Numbered from the stretch's first letter, positions 1 through 6,959 are shown. The stretch: DNA of 7,255 nt from an uncultured Bacteroidales bacterium (GCA_900549375.1 URNY01000135.1:1-7255), one strand, 5' to 3'. Notes: generated by a model not told the origin, from the sequence alone. Numbers and translations: made by a program.

Positions 1-544
1 GGAGGCCGGCGGCCGTGAGGCGCAGCGTCAACTCCGAGGCAGAGGGGAGGCGGTCGGCGTCAGATTCTTTATCCTTATGGATGGAGTTGATGAAGCTCTC
101 ATCGCATGGGAACGCGATATGGATGGCGCCCCCGGGCTTCAGATTGTCGGCGGCGAGGCGCCGGAGCGCGGCGTAGGGATTGCGCAGGTGTGGATAGACG
201 CAATAGAGCATTATCCGGTCGTAGCGCCCCTCGACGGGAATCTCCTCGAAATCGGAGCGCAGGAAGCGCGGTGGAGGCGTCAGCGAGCTGTATTTGGCGC
301 GTGCACGCGAGAGCATTCCCTCCGAGAAATCGATGGCCGTGATACTTCCGCGGGAGCCTATGCGCTCGGCGATGTAGGGGAGTAGGACGCCGGTGCCGGT
401 TCCGAGGTCGAGCACATCGTGGCCCTTACGGATATCGCAGGCCGAGAGAATATACCTGACTTTGGGAGGGAGCGAGAGCACTTCCGACTCATCCCAGGTG
501 TCGGCTATCTTATCGAAAAAAAGAATATCGGGGTTCATAGGCAT
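1..544 (-). CDS. Class I SAM-dependent methyltransferase (partial, C-terminus off the window)
   Basis: The minus-strand frame opens at ATG 544-542 and stays open for 181 codons to the window edge; a second in-frame ATG lies at 538-536. It shows the Rossmann-fold methyltransferase motifs in order: N-terminal FFDKIADTWDE (9-19), the glycine-rich SAM-binding loop VLDLGTGTG (44-52), the acidic strand end ITAIDFSEGML (68-78, with D72 expected to bind the ribose hydroxyls), RSDFEEIPV (96-104, with D98 expected near the adenine), YDRIMLYCVYPHL (108-120) and LKPGGAIHIAF (135-145). It should transfer a methyl group from SAM in the cytoplasm; the acceptor cannot be told. The pattern resembles small methyltransferases which, as I recall, often sit beside metal-chelate or corrinoid uptake genes in anaerobes; that is memory, not a search. 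It is transcribed divergently from the TonB-dependent receptor, which fits such a context. The fold is secure; the substrate is unknown. Confidence 0.9.
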   Translation of the reverse strand, partial: MPMNPDILFFDKIADTWDESEVLSLPPKVRYILSACDIRKGHDVLDLGTGTGVLLPYIAERIGSRGSITAIDFSEGMLSRARAKYSSLTPPPRFLRSDFEEIPVEGRYDRIMLYCVYPHLRNPYAALRRLAADNLKPGGAIHIAFPCDESFINSIHKDKESDADRLPSASELTLRLTAAGL

Positions 545-642
545 TGTATAACGGGCTGTGTTATCGATTTATGGAAATGAATTTCAACCGCTTCTCAAAT
601 ACTGCCAAAACAAATTTTAAAGACTGATGATAAGTAAGTGTT

Positions 643-650
643 CAAATTTA
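643..650 (-). promoter_or_regulatory. Candidate -7 element toward the methyltransferase
   Basis: The minus strand reads TAAATTTG, a perfect match to the Bacteroidota primary-sigma -7 consensus TAnnTTTG, and the only perfect match I found on this strand between the two genes. The -33 element is weak: a T-run follows a C at about the right distance (minus-strand CTTT, 673-670), not TTTG. A start near 636 would give a leader of about 90 nt before the ATG at 544. Confidence 0.4.
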
Positions 651-687
651 ATTTAAGTATAAAAGATTAAAAGCACTTACTATCGTT

Positions 688-695
688 TAAATTTG
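688..695 (+). promoter_or_regulatory. Candidate -7 element toward the receptor, inside the right repeat arm
   Basis: TAAATTTG matches TAnnTTTG and is the mirror copy of the element in the left arm, so the inverted repeat presents two outward-facing -7 elements. No TTTG lies 19-21 bases upstream, so this rests on the -7 match alone. If used, transcription would start near 702 and leave a leader of about 150 nt before the ATG at 854. Confidence 0.3.
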
Positions 696-764
696 AATAC
701 TTACTTATTAAAAAACGATTGAAAAAGTTTCTTTATTTAGAACGATTCTATATAATAATTTGTT

Positions 765-772
765 TATATTTG
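765..772 (+). promoter_or_regulatory. Candidate receptor-proximal -7 element
   Basis: TATATTTG fits the Bacteroidota -7 consensus TAnnTTTG. The -33 region is poor: the nearest TTT-containing word, TTTAG at 736-740, is about 24 bases away instead of 19-21, so activation by another factor or a different sigma factor is possible. Transcription would begin at about 778-780, about 75 nt before the ATG at 854. This start lies downstream of the TTG at 719 and so supports the shorter receptor protein. Confidence 0.4.
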
Positions 773-777
773 CGGAG

Positions 778-792
778 ATTATTTGTAATAAT
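778..792. promoter_or_regulatory. Small palindrome at the predicted receptor transcription start
   Basis: ATTATT (778-783) and AATAAT (787-792) form a 6-bp inverted repeat around TGT, directly after the -7 match at 765-772. Its position over the expected start would suit a repressor operator, for instance a metal-responsive one. The match to the classical Fur 19-mer is only about half, so no regulator is assigned, and AT-rich sequence produces such short palindromes by chance. Confidence 0.25.
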
Positions 793-853
793 TTCAGATA
801 AGCTCCCGAATTCCTCTGATAAAGACGATAGAAACAACAAATCGATTATTGCT

Positions 854-2707
854 ATGTTTATCCATTTAGCTTTGGCGGCAGCCATGACGGCGTCCGCTCC
901 CGCAGTTCCTGATACGGTGACGCTTCCCGAAGTCGTGACCGAGGCCCCTGCGAAAACGAATGTTACCCTCCTTCCCCTGAACACGAATGTGGTGAGCGCT
1001 TCCATGATAGAGCGTTCGGCCGAGACATCGCTTCTGCCGGTGCTGGTGAATAATGTGCCGGGACTGTTTGTGACCGAACGCGGCTTTGCCGGTTACGGTG
1101 TTTCCGGCGGCGCGGCCGGCACGGTGAATATACGCGGTGTCGGCCAGGGGAATAAAGTGCTGTTTATGATCGACGGCCAGCCCCAGTGGGCCGGCGTGTT
1201 CGGCCATGCGCTTCCCGACACGTATGTCACAAACGGTGTGGAGCGGGTTGAGGTGGTGAAAGGTCCCTCTTCGCTTCTTTACGGCTCGAACGCTATGGGC
1301 GGCTCCGTGAATATCATCACCCGCCGTCAGCATCGCGAGGGCTTCACCGGTCGCGCCCGCGCGGAGTTCGGCTCCTTCTCCACCCAGAAATTCGGCCTCT
1401 CCACAGGATTCCGCAAAGGTAAATTCGGCGCCACGGTAGCCGGACAGCTCGACCGCTCCAACGGCTACCGCGAAGGAAGCGCCTTCTGGAACGCCAACGA
1501 ATTCATGCAGTTCACCTATAATCCCGTGAAAGAATGGGAGACAGGCGCCACCGTGGAATTGAATCAGACCAAAGCCGACAACCCCGGCACGCTTCAGGCC
1601 CCGCTGCTGAGCATGTGGACGAAAGTGAACCGCGGCACGGTCTCCATCTATGTGCGGGATAATTACGACATCACTTCCGGCGGCGTGCAGGCTTTCATCA
1701 ACTGGGGACGCAATTGGGTCGACGACGGCTATGCCCCCGGCACCGCGCCCAAAGACTACATCTTCAATTCCACCGACTACAACATGGGCTTCACCCTCTA
1801 CCAGACCCTCAACCTCTGGCAGGGTAACGACCTTTCGGCCGGCATCGACTTCATGCATTGGGGCGGCCACGTCTGGAATCTCGGCAAAGATGATTCGAAG
1901 CGCACCTCCGAGTTCAAAGGTTCCGAAAACGAGATAGCCGGCTATCTGATGATGCAGCAGGGTTTCTGGGGCGAGCTCCTCTCGCTCAACGCCGGCGTGC
2001 GTCTGCAGCATGGCTCGCAATACGGCAATGAATGGGTTCCTCAGGCCGGCTTCATTCTAAAGCCCTATAAAGGTGGCTCCCTGAAATTCTCCTTCGGCAA
2101 AGGATTCCGCGTTCCCAACCTCCGTGAACTCTACCTCTATCCGCCGGCAAATCCGGATCTGGAGCCTGAATACATGTGGAACTATGATGTGGAATTCCGT
2201 CAGCATCTTCTCGAGGGGCGTCTGAATTTCGGGGTATCCTTCTTCTTCATCGACGGCAAGAACATGATCCAGACCACTCGTGTCGACGGCCGTCCGCGCA
2301 ATGTCAACACCGGCGCCTTCATCAACAAAGGCTTCGAGCTCGACGCCGCATGGCGGATAGCCCGCGACTGGCAGGCATCGGCCAACTACAGCTATCTGCA
2401 CACCACCAACCGGAACCTCATCGGTGCTCCCAAGAACAAGCTGAACGCAGCCGTGAGCTACATGCCCGGCGCGCTCGACGTGACATTAGAGTCCAACACG
2501 ATATGGAGCCTTTCCACCGGCGCACCCGATGAATCGCGTCAGAGCTATTCCCTGCTCAACCTGCGCGGCTCCTACACCTTCCATGCCCGTTGCGACGTCA
2601 AGCCTTTCCTGAAGCTCGACAACATCCTCAACAAGCATTATGAAATCATCTACGGATGCCCCATGCCCGGCTTCACGATGATGGGTGGCGTCGAAATCAG
2701 TTTCTGA
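854..2707 (+). CDS. TonB-dependent outer-membrane receptor (BtuB/CirA-like)
   Basis: This is an outer-membrane beta-barrel that imports a scarce ligand, powered by TonB-ExbBD. From the ATG at 854 it is 617 aa. A short signal peptide is followed by a TonB-box-like stretch VPDTVTLPEVV. The plug (about 36-157) holds VNIRGVG, MIDGQPQW and the strongly conserved VERVEVVKGPSSLLYGSNAMGG. The remaining ~460 residues form the barrel and end in VEISF, with the terminal phenylalanine expected for BAM-assembled barrels. It lacks the N-terminal carboxypeptidase-like domain of SusC-type glycan receptors and no SusD-like gene follows, so a metal chelate, heme or corrinoid is more likely than a glycan. The frame also reaches a TTG at 719, but that extension lies in AT-rich promoter-like sequence and does not begin with a standard signal peptide, so I chose 854. 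Family assignment is firm; the ligand is not known. Confidence 0.9.
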   Translation: MFIHLALAAAMTASAPAVPDTVTLPEVVTEAPAKTNVTLLPLNTNVVSASMIERSAETSLLPVLVNNVPGLFVTERGFAGYGVSGGAAGTVNIRGVGQGNKVLFMIDGQPQWAGVFGHALPDTYVTNGVERVEVVKGPSSLLYGSNAMGGSVNIITRRQHREGFTGRARAEFGSFSTQKFGLSTGFRKGKFGATVAGQLDRSNGYREGSAFWNANEFMQFTYNPVKEWETGATVELNQTKADNPGTLQAPLLSMWTKVNRGTVSIYVRDNYDITSGGVQAFINWGRNWVDDGYAPGTAPKDYIFNSTDYNMGFTLYQTLNLWQGNDLSAGIDFMHWGGHVWNLGKDDSKRTSEFKGSENEIAGYLMMQQGFWGELLSLNAGVRLQHGSQYGNEWVPQAGFILKPYKGGSLKFSFGKGFRVPNLRELYLYPPANPDLEPEYMWNYDVEFRQHLLEGRLNFGVSFFFIDGKNMIQTTRVDGRPRNVNTGAFINKGFELDAAWRIARDWQASANYSYLHTTNRNLIGAPKNKLNAAVSYMPGALDVTLESNTIWSLSTGAPDESRQSYSLLNLRGSYTFHARCDVKPFLKLDNILNKHYEIIYGCPMPGFTMMGGVEISF

Positions 2708-2720
2708 TCAGCGCGACTTA

Positions 2721-2750
2721 GACTCTGTTCCTTAAAATTTCAGAGTTTTA
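2721..2750 (+). terminator. Weak intrinsic terminator for the receptor gene
   Basis: ACTCTG (2722-2727) pairs with CAGAGT (2741-2746) around a 13-base loop, extendable by one G-U pair, and is followed by TTTTA on the plus strand. It lies 14 bases after the receptor stop. The stem is short and not GC-rich, so termination may be partial. Confidence 0.45.
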
Positions 2751-2785
2751 ATAACAAACCGAACAAGTAAACAACCTGAACAGAT

Positions 2786-2838
2786 AAAAAAGAATCCGGG
2801 CCCGTTGCCGCTCTTCACAAAGCGCCGACGGGCCCGGA
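2786..2838 (-). terminator. Strong intrinsic terminator for the minus-strand operon
   Basis: The arms 2795-2805 (TCCGGGCCCGT) and 2828-2838 are perfect 11-base reverse complements and can extend inward by a G-U and a G-C pair. Read on the minus strand, the hairpin is followed at once by TTCTTTTTTATC (A-run 2786-2791 on the plus strand). It sits 20 bases past the stop of the Omp28-related gene. On the plus strand no T-run follows, so it acts as a standard terminator only for the minus strand. Confidence 0.88.
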
Positions 2839-2858
2839 CTGCATTCAAGCCTCAAGTA

Positions 2859-4688
2859 CTATTTGATCATGATTTTTTTCGTAGTTCCATCGGAGCCTGC
2901 GCGGATATAAAGGCCTTTCGAGAGATCGCCTTCGCGCACCTCGATGCCGTCGGGGGTGAACCAGCGGTATGTGGCTGAACCGTCGGCGGCGTCTATATCC
3001 TCGACCGCGGAGCCTCCCTTGAGGGGCGCCGAGCCGGTGTTCACGATATCATAATCGGCAATCGCCGAAGCCACCGGCAGACCCTTCTTGGAGAGGAGGG
3101 CCACCACCCGGCAATTGTCGGGGTTGATCTTATCCGTGTCGAGGGTTGCGGAGAAATCCGCCGAATATTTGCCTCCGGCCGCACTGATCTCCGAGCCTGC
3201 AGGGTCGCTCAGGTAAGCGCGGAGCACATCGTCGTGGATGTAATTCTGGTTTACCGACACATTCCCTGCGGCATCCGAGACAGCCTGTGGCGCCTTCACC
3301 TTGTCCTCCACGAGCATCACCGTCAGAGCGGTTTTGCCGTAGATGGCCTCGAGTTCCGGGAGCACCTCTCCCGATACGTTCACCTTCAGGCTGCGCGTAG
3401 CCGCATCCCAGACAGGTTTTACCTCCACTCCGGCGAAAGAGGGGGTTGAGAGGTCCTGCTCGATGATGTCAGCCACCACGCCGATGAGCACATCCTGCGG
3501 GAGCACGAGGTAGTCGTTGAGGCAATAAGCCACATTCGGCTCGCCCACGAATAGAGAGCGGTTCACCGAGAACACCGGAACATCCCAGGCGTAGGTGTTC
3601 CAGTAGGGTTCCGACTCGGACAGAGCCAAGGGCGTCCCCGGCTCGAACACCTTCACAAGAGCGATTTTGGAGCCGCCAGCATTTTGGCGGTATTTGCCGA
3701 TGATTCCGTCGAAGAGGGAGGAAGTGGCATACTGCTGGCTGGAGAAAGACTCCACATAAGCAAGATTGCGCGGCATCGACTCGTTATAGAGGGCGAACTT
3801 CGCGGTATAGGTGGCCGTGGGGCGTTTATCCACCGGATTGCCGTTGATGTTCACGATAGCCGCCGAGAGGGTGTGGGTGCCGATGCCGGCATTGGCGGGC
3901 AAGGTTATCAGCGTCTCCCAGGTCTGCGCCTTTCCCGGAGCGATGGCGAGGTTCACATCCACCGTGCGCAGAGGCTCGCCGTCGAACGAGATCTCAGCCG
4001 AGAATTTCTCCACCGCATCGCGGCCCACATTGGCCACGGAAGCGAAGAGATCCACCTTTTCGCCCAGCTTCTTATACTTGAAACCGGTTTCTGCGAAACT
4101 GAAGGCGAGGTTGGCCTGCGGCATGTCGGTGATGTCGATTATAAGCTGCACGCAGAGTTTTCCCGCGCCCGAGGTGTCGATAAGCCTCCCCTCGCTGAGG
4201 ATGCAGAAAGCATTGGCCTCATCGTCGCCCGTGATGCCGATCACGCCGGTTTCGTTCTGGCTGATCTCCGAAGTCTCCACATAGTCATAGCCGAAGAAGA
4301 GACTCTCGTCTCCCTTGATGGTTATGGGATCGCCGTTGAAGATCACGTTTGTCCATCCGGGATATAGCCGGTTCTTCTGGTCGAGCAGAGGCTTCGAAAG
4401 GTCGGCGGTGTTGTAGACGAACACGCGTGTGGAGGCCTGATTGCGGGCCGAGGCCACGCGCATGCCCAGAATCTTGCAACCCGCGTAAGGCGCGAGTTCC
4501 GAAGCCTGAAGCACCGCGCCGATGGAATATGTTCCCGGCGTTCCGAAGAAGGCCCCCTCCTGATTATAGTCGTTGGTGACCGTATGTCCGATCACCGTCT
4601 GGTTCTCCTTGAGGCCCATGTCGTCGGCCGCACGTGCCGGCATGAGGATTGCAAGGGCCATGCATATCAATGATAAACTCTTTTTCAT
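2859..4688 (-). CDS. Omp28-related secreted protein with a T9SS-like C-terminal tail
   Basis: This is a complete 609-aa exported protein. Residues 1-20 are a signal peptide (KK, hydrophobic core LICMALAILM, cleavage after ARA); there is no lipobox. Residues ~21-190 look like a beta-sandwich. Residues ~191-285 resemble a CARDB-like domain (FASVANVGRDAVEKF). Residues ~305-400 match the thioredoxin-like part of the Omp28 family (RNLAYVESFSSQQYATSS), but the family's usual cysteine pair is absent: Y320 and S323 lie where C-x-x-C is expected. NYIHDDVLRAYLSD (482-495) recalls the family's Y-x-H-x-x-V-L-R-A signature. The end (AVEDID, then YRWFTPDGIEV and GLYIRAG) resembles Bacteroidales sorting tails, suggesting type IX export or surface attachment. 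The start lies six bases after the stop of the upstream gene, so the two are co-transcribed. The role is probably structural or adhesive; no catalytic motif was seen. Confidence 0.82.
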   Translation of the reverse strand: MKKSLSLICMALAILMPARAADDMGLKENQTVIGHTVTNDYNQEGAFFGTPGTYSIGAVLQASELAPYAGCKILGMRVASARNQASTRVFVYNTADLSKPLLDQKNRLYPGWTNVIFNGDPITIKGDESLFFGYDYVETSEISQNETGVIGITGDDEANAFCILSEGRLIDTSGAGKLCVQLIIDITDMPQANLAFSFAETGFKYKKLGEKVDLFASVANVGRDAVEKFSAEISFDGEPLRTVDVNLAIAPGKAQTWETLITLPANAGIGTHTLSAAIVNINGNPVDKRPTATYTAKFALYNESMPRNLAYVESFSSQQYATSSLFDGIIGKYRQNAGGSKIALVKVFEPGTPLALSESEPYWNTYAWDVPVFSVNRSLFVGEPNVAYCLNDYLVLPQDVLIGVVADIIEQDLSTPSFAGVEVKPVWDAATRSLKVNVSGEVLPELEAIYGKTALTVMLVEDKVKAPQAVSDAAGNVSVNQNYIHDDVLRAYLSDPAGSEISAAGGKYSADFSATLDTDKINPDNCRVVALLSKKGLPVASAIADYDIVNTGSAPLKGGSAVEDIDAADGSATYRWFTPDGIEVREGDLSKGLYIRAGSDGTTKKIMIK

Positions 4689-4694
4689 GGGTTC

Positions 4695-6959
4695 TTATCT
4701 TTTGATGAATTTAGTGCTCCTGCCGCCCGCTGTGCGGATATATATGCCGGCGGGGGCCGAAGAGATATCCACGCGGTTTCCGAGCGTGTCGTAATAGATG
4801 GCGTCGGCCTCCGTGGCGAGGGTTATCTCCTCCACAGCCGAGACATCCACCGTATATTCCGTCACTGCGGATTTCCCCGACTTATAGACCGCGCAGACGC
4901 CGATCACGTGGCGTCCGTCGGGGATGCGCAGCGTGAAGGAGGGCTCGGTGCAGGTATGCTCTGTTTTGCCGTCGACTGAAATCTCGAAATGATCGATATT
5001 GCCATAGCTCTTGGCGGGAGCCGCGCCGTCGGCCGGCTGCAGACGGAAGCTGTCGAGTTGCATCAGGAAAGCATCCACGGAGACATAATTGAATCCCACG
5101 CGGATCTTCTTCCCCTCAAACTCGCCTATAGGCACCGTATACTCGCCCCATCCCTCGCTCGGCAGATCCTCCACCTGAACGAGCAGGGAGAAATCATCGG
5201 GCGCCGACTCCTCTGCCACGTATATGTCGAGATTCTCGGCATACATCGAAGAATAGGCCTTGGCGAGGAATTTCAGCTCATAGCCCTTCATGATCTCGAT
5301 TACCGGGGAGATGAGCCATTTGTCGTTTTTGCGGCCCTGGGCCGAGAAGAAAGCGATTGTCTTGTCGCCGTCGGGGGCGGCGATGGCCGGGTCGGCCGGG
5401 AGCATCGCCGGCTTCGTCTTCAGCGGATTGAACACGATCGGGGCGAGCGGCAGAGGATTGGCGGCGCTTCCCGAACCGGGGAAGCTCACTATATTATCCT
5501 GACTTCCGAGCGCTATGGGATATACGGGCGATTTGTCCTTGTCGATCGATACCCAGTCGCCGAAAGAGCCGGTGGCGAAATCGTCATAATCCTCGAAGCT
5601 GTCGGAGAAGCCGGTGTCGCGGTTCCAGCGGAGCAGTATCGAGCCATCGGGCTGACGGTCGGCCGTGAGGTTATATGGAGCCTCCATATTGTCTTTGAGA
5701 GCCACGGGTAACTCTATGTCTCCTGCGACCTCGAAGTCGCGGGAGAGAGCCTCGTAGGCCCCTTTTTCGACGTTCAGCGTATACTTGCCCTTCGGCAGAG
5801 AAGGGATGCGCGCCTTTCCGTCGGCCACCTTCACATCATACTGTTCGGAAGTCTCGCGGTTCATCAGCGAGAGGAGGGTTCCGTCGGGCTCGAGCTTGCT
5901 GTCGGCCGTGACGTTGAAAACCACATCCGCATAGCAGTCGGAGGGAACCTCGAAGCGGTATTCGGCAGGCTCGCTTTCGGAATCGCGGTATATGGCCTTG
6001 ACTGTGGCCGTATGCTGTCCGGGGGCTATCTGCCCGAAGATATACGAATATCCGTCGACGGTGGCTTTCTTCACGCCGTCGAGCGTGATCTCGAACTTCT
6101 CGTTGGGGTTTGCCGGCGAGCGCATGGCGCGCAGGCTCTTGGCGGCCGCAGCGGTGTCTACCTTTTTCGGACCCACATAGACGTCATCCACCATCAGCAT
6201 GAAGGCGCCGTAATGGTTGGCGTCGCTCACATATCGGATGGCGAAGCGCACCGGTTTGCCGGCATAGTCGGCTAAGGAATAGCTTTTCTCCACCCATTGC
6301 TTATAGTCCACCCAGTCGTAGTTCCCCTCGCTTATGAGGGTGAAATCGGCGGCCGTCGGGTTCTCGGTCTTCTCGGTGACATAGACCATGAAGCGCTCCT
6401 GGTAGCGGTCGGCGGCCTTTGCGAAGAAGGAGAGCACATTGTCGGTGCCGGGGGTGATCACGGGGGAGATGAGCCAGTCGTCGTTGACCCTTCCCGAGGA
6501 AGTACGGATGAAGCCGGCATACTGTTGTCCCGAATAGGGGCGGAGCACCGGATATTCATACCACCAGGTCGGCTCCACGGTGAGCGGGTTCATGATCTGG
6601 CAATACTGGCGGCCGCCGCGGTTGGGATAGGTTCCCATGAGCGGGGCGGTGGTCTCTTCGTCGCCGTCGATGCCCGTCCAGTCGCCGAAGGTGAGCGCGA
6701 AGGGGGAATAGCTCTCGAAGTCATCGAAGAAGACGGGGGGTTCCACGTTCCATCCGAGCGTCACGTCATCGCGTCCGGTCATGGCGTCGTGGAAAAGCGA
6801 ATGTTTTATGGCGAAAGGTTTCCGGGTCATCTCCTCGAGCGAATAGTTCAGCGTCAGAGGCGTGTCGGCCGTGACGCTAAAAGAGCGTTCGAGCTTGAGG
6901 AAACCGGGGCGTTCGATAGTTATGGAGTGGTTGCCCGGATAGGCCGTGAAAGAGCATGC
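4695..6959 (-). CDS. Multidomain secreted protein with two choice-of-anchor J domains (5'-truncated)
   Basis: About 754 codons survive, ending FIKR-stop. The domains repeat as a module. The start is the tail of a carboxypeptidase-regulatory-like beta domain (surviving residues ~1-45), followed by choice-of-anchor J domain 1 (~77-266: FFDDFESY, DDWLISPVI, LSFFAKA, FMLMVDDVYVG). Next come a short beta domain (~289-338), a full regulatory-like domain (~343-421), choice-of-anchor J domain 2 (~451-640: FSDSFEDYDDF, NDKWLISPVIE, LKFLAKAYSS, FLMQLDSFRL) and another short beta domain (~658-706). A T9SS-like tail (~709-754: AIYYDTLGNRVD, PAGIYIRTAGG) ends the protein. J domains are the cleaved-adhesin fold found in gingipains and other surface proteins; binding, not catalysis, is expected. 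The signal peptide and part of module 1 are missing because the sequence changes identity near 6960. The frame continues to an ATG at 7085, but those 42 codons are the antisense of a permease gene and are not part of this protein. Confidence 0.82.
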   Translation of the reverse strand, partial: ACSFTAYPGNHSITIERPGFLKLERSFSVTADTPLTLNYSLEEMTRKPFAIKHSLFHDAMTGRDDVTLGWNVEPPVFFDDFESYSPFALTFGDWTGIDGDEETTAPLMGTYPNRGGRQYCQIMNPLTVEPTWWYEYPVLRPYSGQQYAGFIRTSSGRVNDDWLISPVITPGTDNVLSFFAKAADRYQERFMVYVTEKTENPTAADFTLISEGNYDWVDYKQWVEKSYSLADYAGKPVRFAIRYVSDANHYGAFMLMVDDVYVGPKKVDTAAAAKSLRAMRSPANPNEKFEITLDGVKKATVDGYSYIFGQIAPGQHTATVKAIYRDSESEPAEYRFEVPSDCYADVVFNVTADSKLEPDGTLLSLMNRETSEQYDVKVADGKARIPSLPKGKYTLNVEKGAYEALSRDFEVAGDIELPVALKDNMEAPYNLTADRQPDGSILLRWNRDTGFSDSFEDYDDFATGSFGDWVSIDKDKSPVYPIALGSQDNIVSFPGSGSAANPLPLAPIVFNPLKTKPAMLPADPAIAAPDGDKTIAFFSAQGRKNDKWLISPVIEIMKGYELKFLAKAYSSMYAENLDIYVAEESAPDDFSLLVQVEDLPSEGWGEYTVPIGEFEGKKIRVGFNYVSVDAFLMQLDSFRLQPADGAAPAKSYGNIDHFEISVDGKTEHTCTEPSFTLRIPDGRHVIGVCAVYKSGKSAVTEYTVDVSAVEEITLATEADAIYYDTLGNRVDISSAPAGIYIRTAGGRSTKFIKR

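Larger units (their letters stand above)
633..705. promoter_or_regulatory. Three copies of AGTAAGT/ACTTACT, candidate regulator binding sites
   Basis: AGTAAGT reads on the plus strand at 633-639 and on the minus strand at 675-681 and 699-705. The first and third copies lie in the arms of the long inverted repeat. The second lies in its spacer and matches the first over 8 bases (633-640 against 674-681), giving an alternative inverted pair. Repetition of one word in both orientations between two candidate promoters suggests operator half-sites for a dimeric regulator. The regulator is not in the window, and assigning a family would be guesswork. Confidence 0.4.
630..708. repeat. 22-bp inverted repeat with 35-bp spacer
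   Basis: The left arm is 630-651 and the right arm 687-708. Reading the right arm as its reverse complement, 21 of 22 positions are identical. The single mismatch (G640 against T698) would be a G-U pair in RNA, so the arms could form an unbroken 22-bp stem with a 35-nt loop. Pairing stops on both sides (629/709 and 652/686 do not match). Each arm contains TAAATTTG, reading outward. Neither arm is followed by a T-run that would suggest a terminator, and its place between two divergent starts argues for a regulatory site. An invertible promoter or a small mobile-element relic are alternatives; the short spacer and the absence of a nearby recombinase gene in the window make them less likely. Confidence 0.8.
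545..853. other. Divergent intergenic control region
   Basis: These 309 bases separate the starts of the methyltransferase (-) and the receptor (+) and are clearly more AT-rich than the flanking genes. They contain a long inverted repeat (630-708), candidate promoters facing both ways, repeated AGTAAGT and AACGAT words, and a small palindrome at 778-792. I found no tRNA, no cobalamin-riboswitch B12-box-like sequence and no other recognisable RNA element. An open frame in phase with the receptor extends leftward to a TTG at 719, but it is most likely untranslated leader. Confidence 0.75.

Noticed and set aside
77..385. A short plus-strand frame at the left edge
   Set aside because: It is antisense to the methyltransferase, whose SAM-binding motifs are unmistakable on the minus strand.
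630..708. CRISPR array or insertion-sequence ends
   Set aside because: There is only one inverted pair, no regularly spaced direct repeats, no transposase and no clear target-site duplication.
630..708. Intrinsic terminator
   Set aside because: The stem is AT-rich with a 35-base loop, no T-run follows in either direction, and both flanking genes start here instead of ending.
545..853. Cobalamin riboswitch upstream of the receptor
   Set aside because: The leader is AT-rich and I found no B12-box-like sequence or multi-stem GC-rich structure of the expected kind; a covariance-model search would settle it.
866..2020. A 384-codon minus-strand frame antisense to the receptor gene
   Set aside because: It lies wholly inside a well-supported receptor gene, has a low-complexity His/Gly/Ala-rich composition with no domain, and arises from the GC-rich codon bias of the opposite strand.
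3684..4367. A 227-codon plus-strand frame opposite the Omp28-related gene
   Set aside because: It is antisense to a complete gene with a clear signal peptide and C-terminal tail; its protein has no recognisable motif.
4989..5711. Plus-strand frames opposite the J-domain gene (this one and 6297-6992)
   Set aside because: They mirror the codon pattern of the real gene. The second also crosses the join near 6960, so its end is composite.
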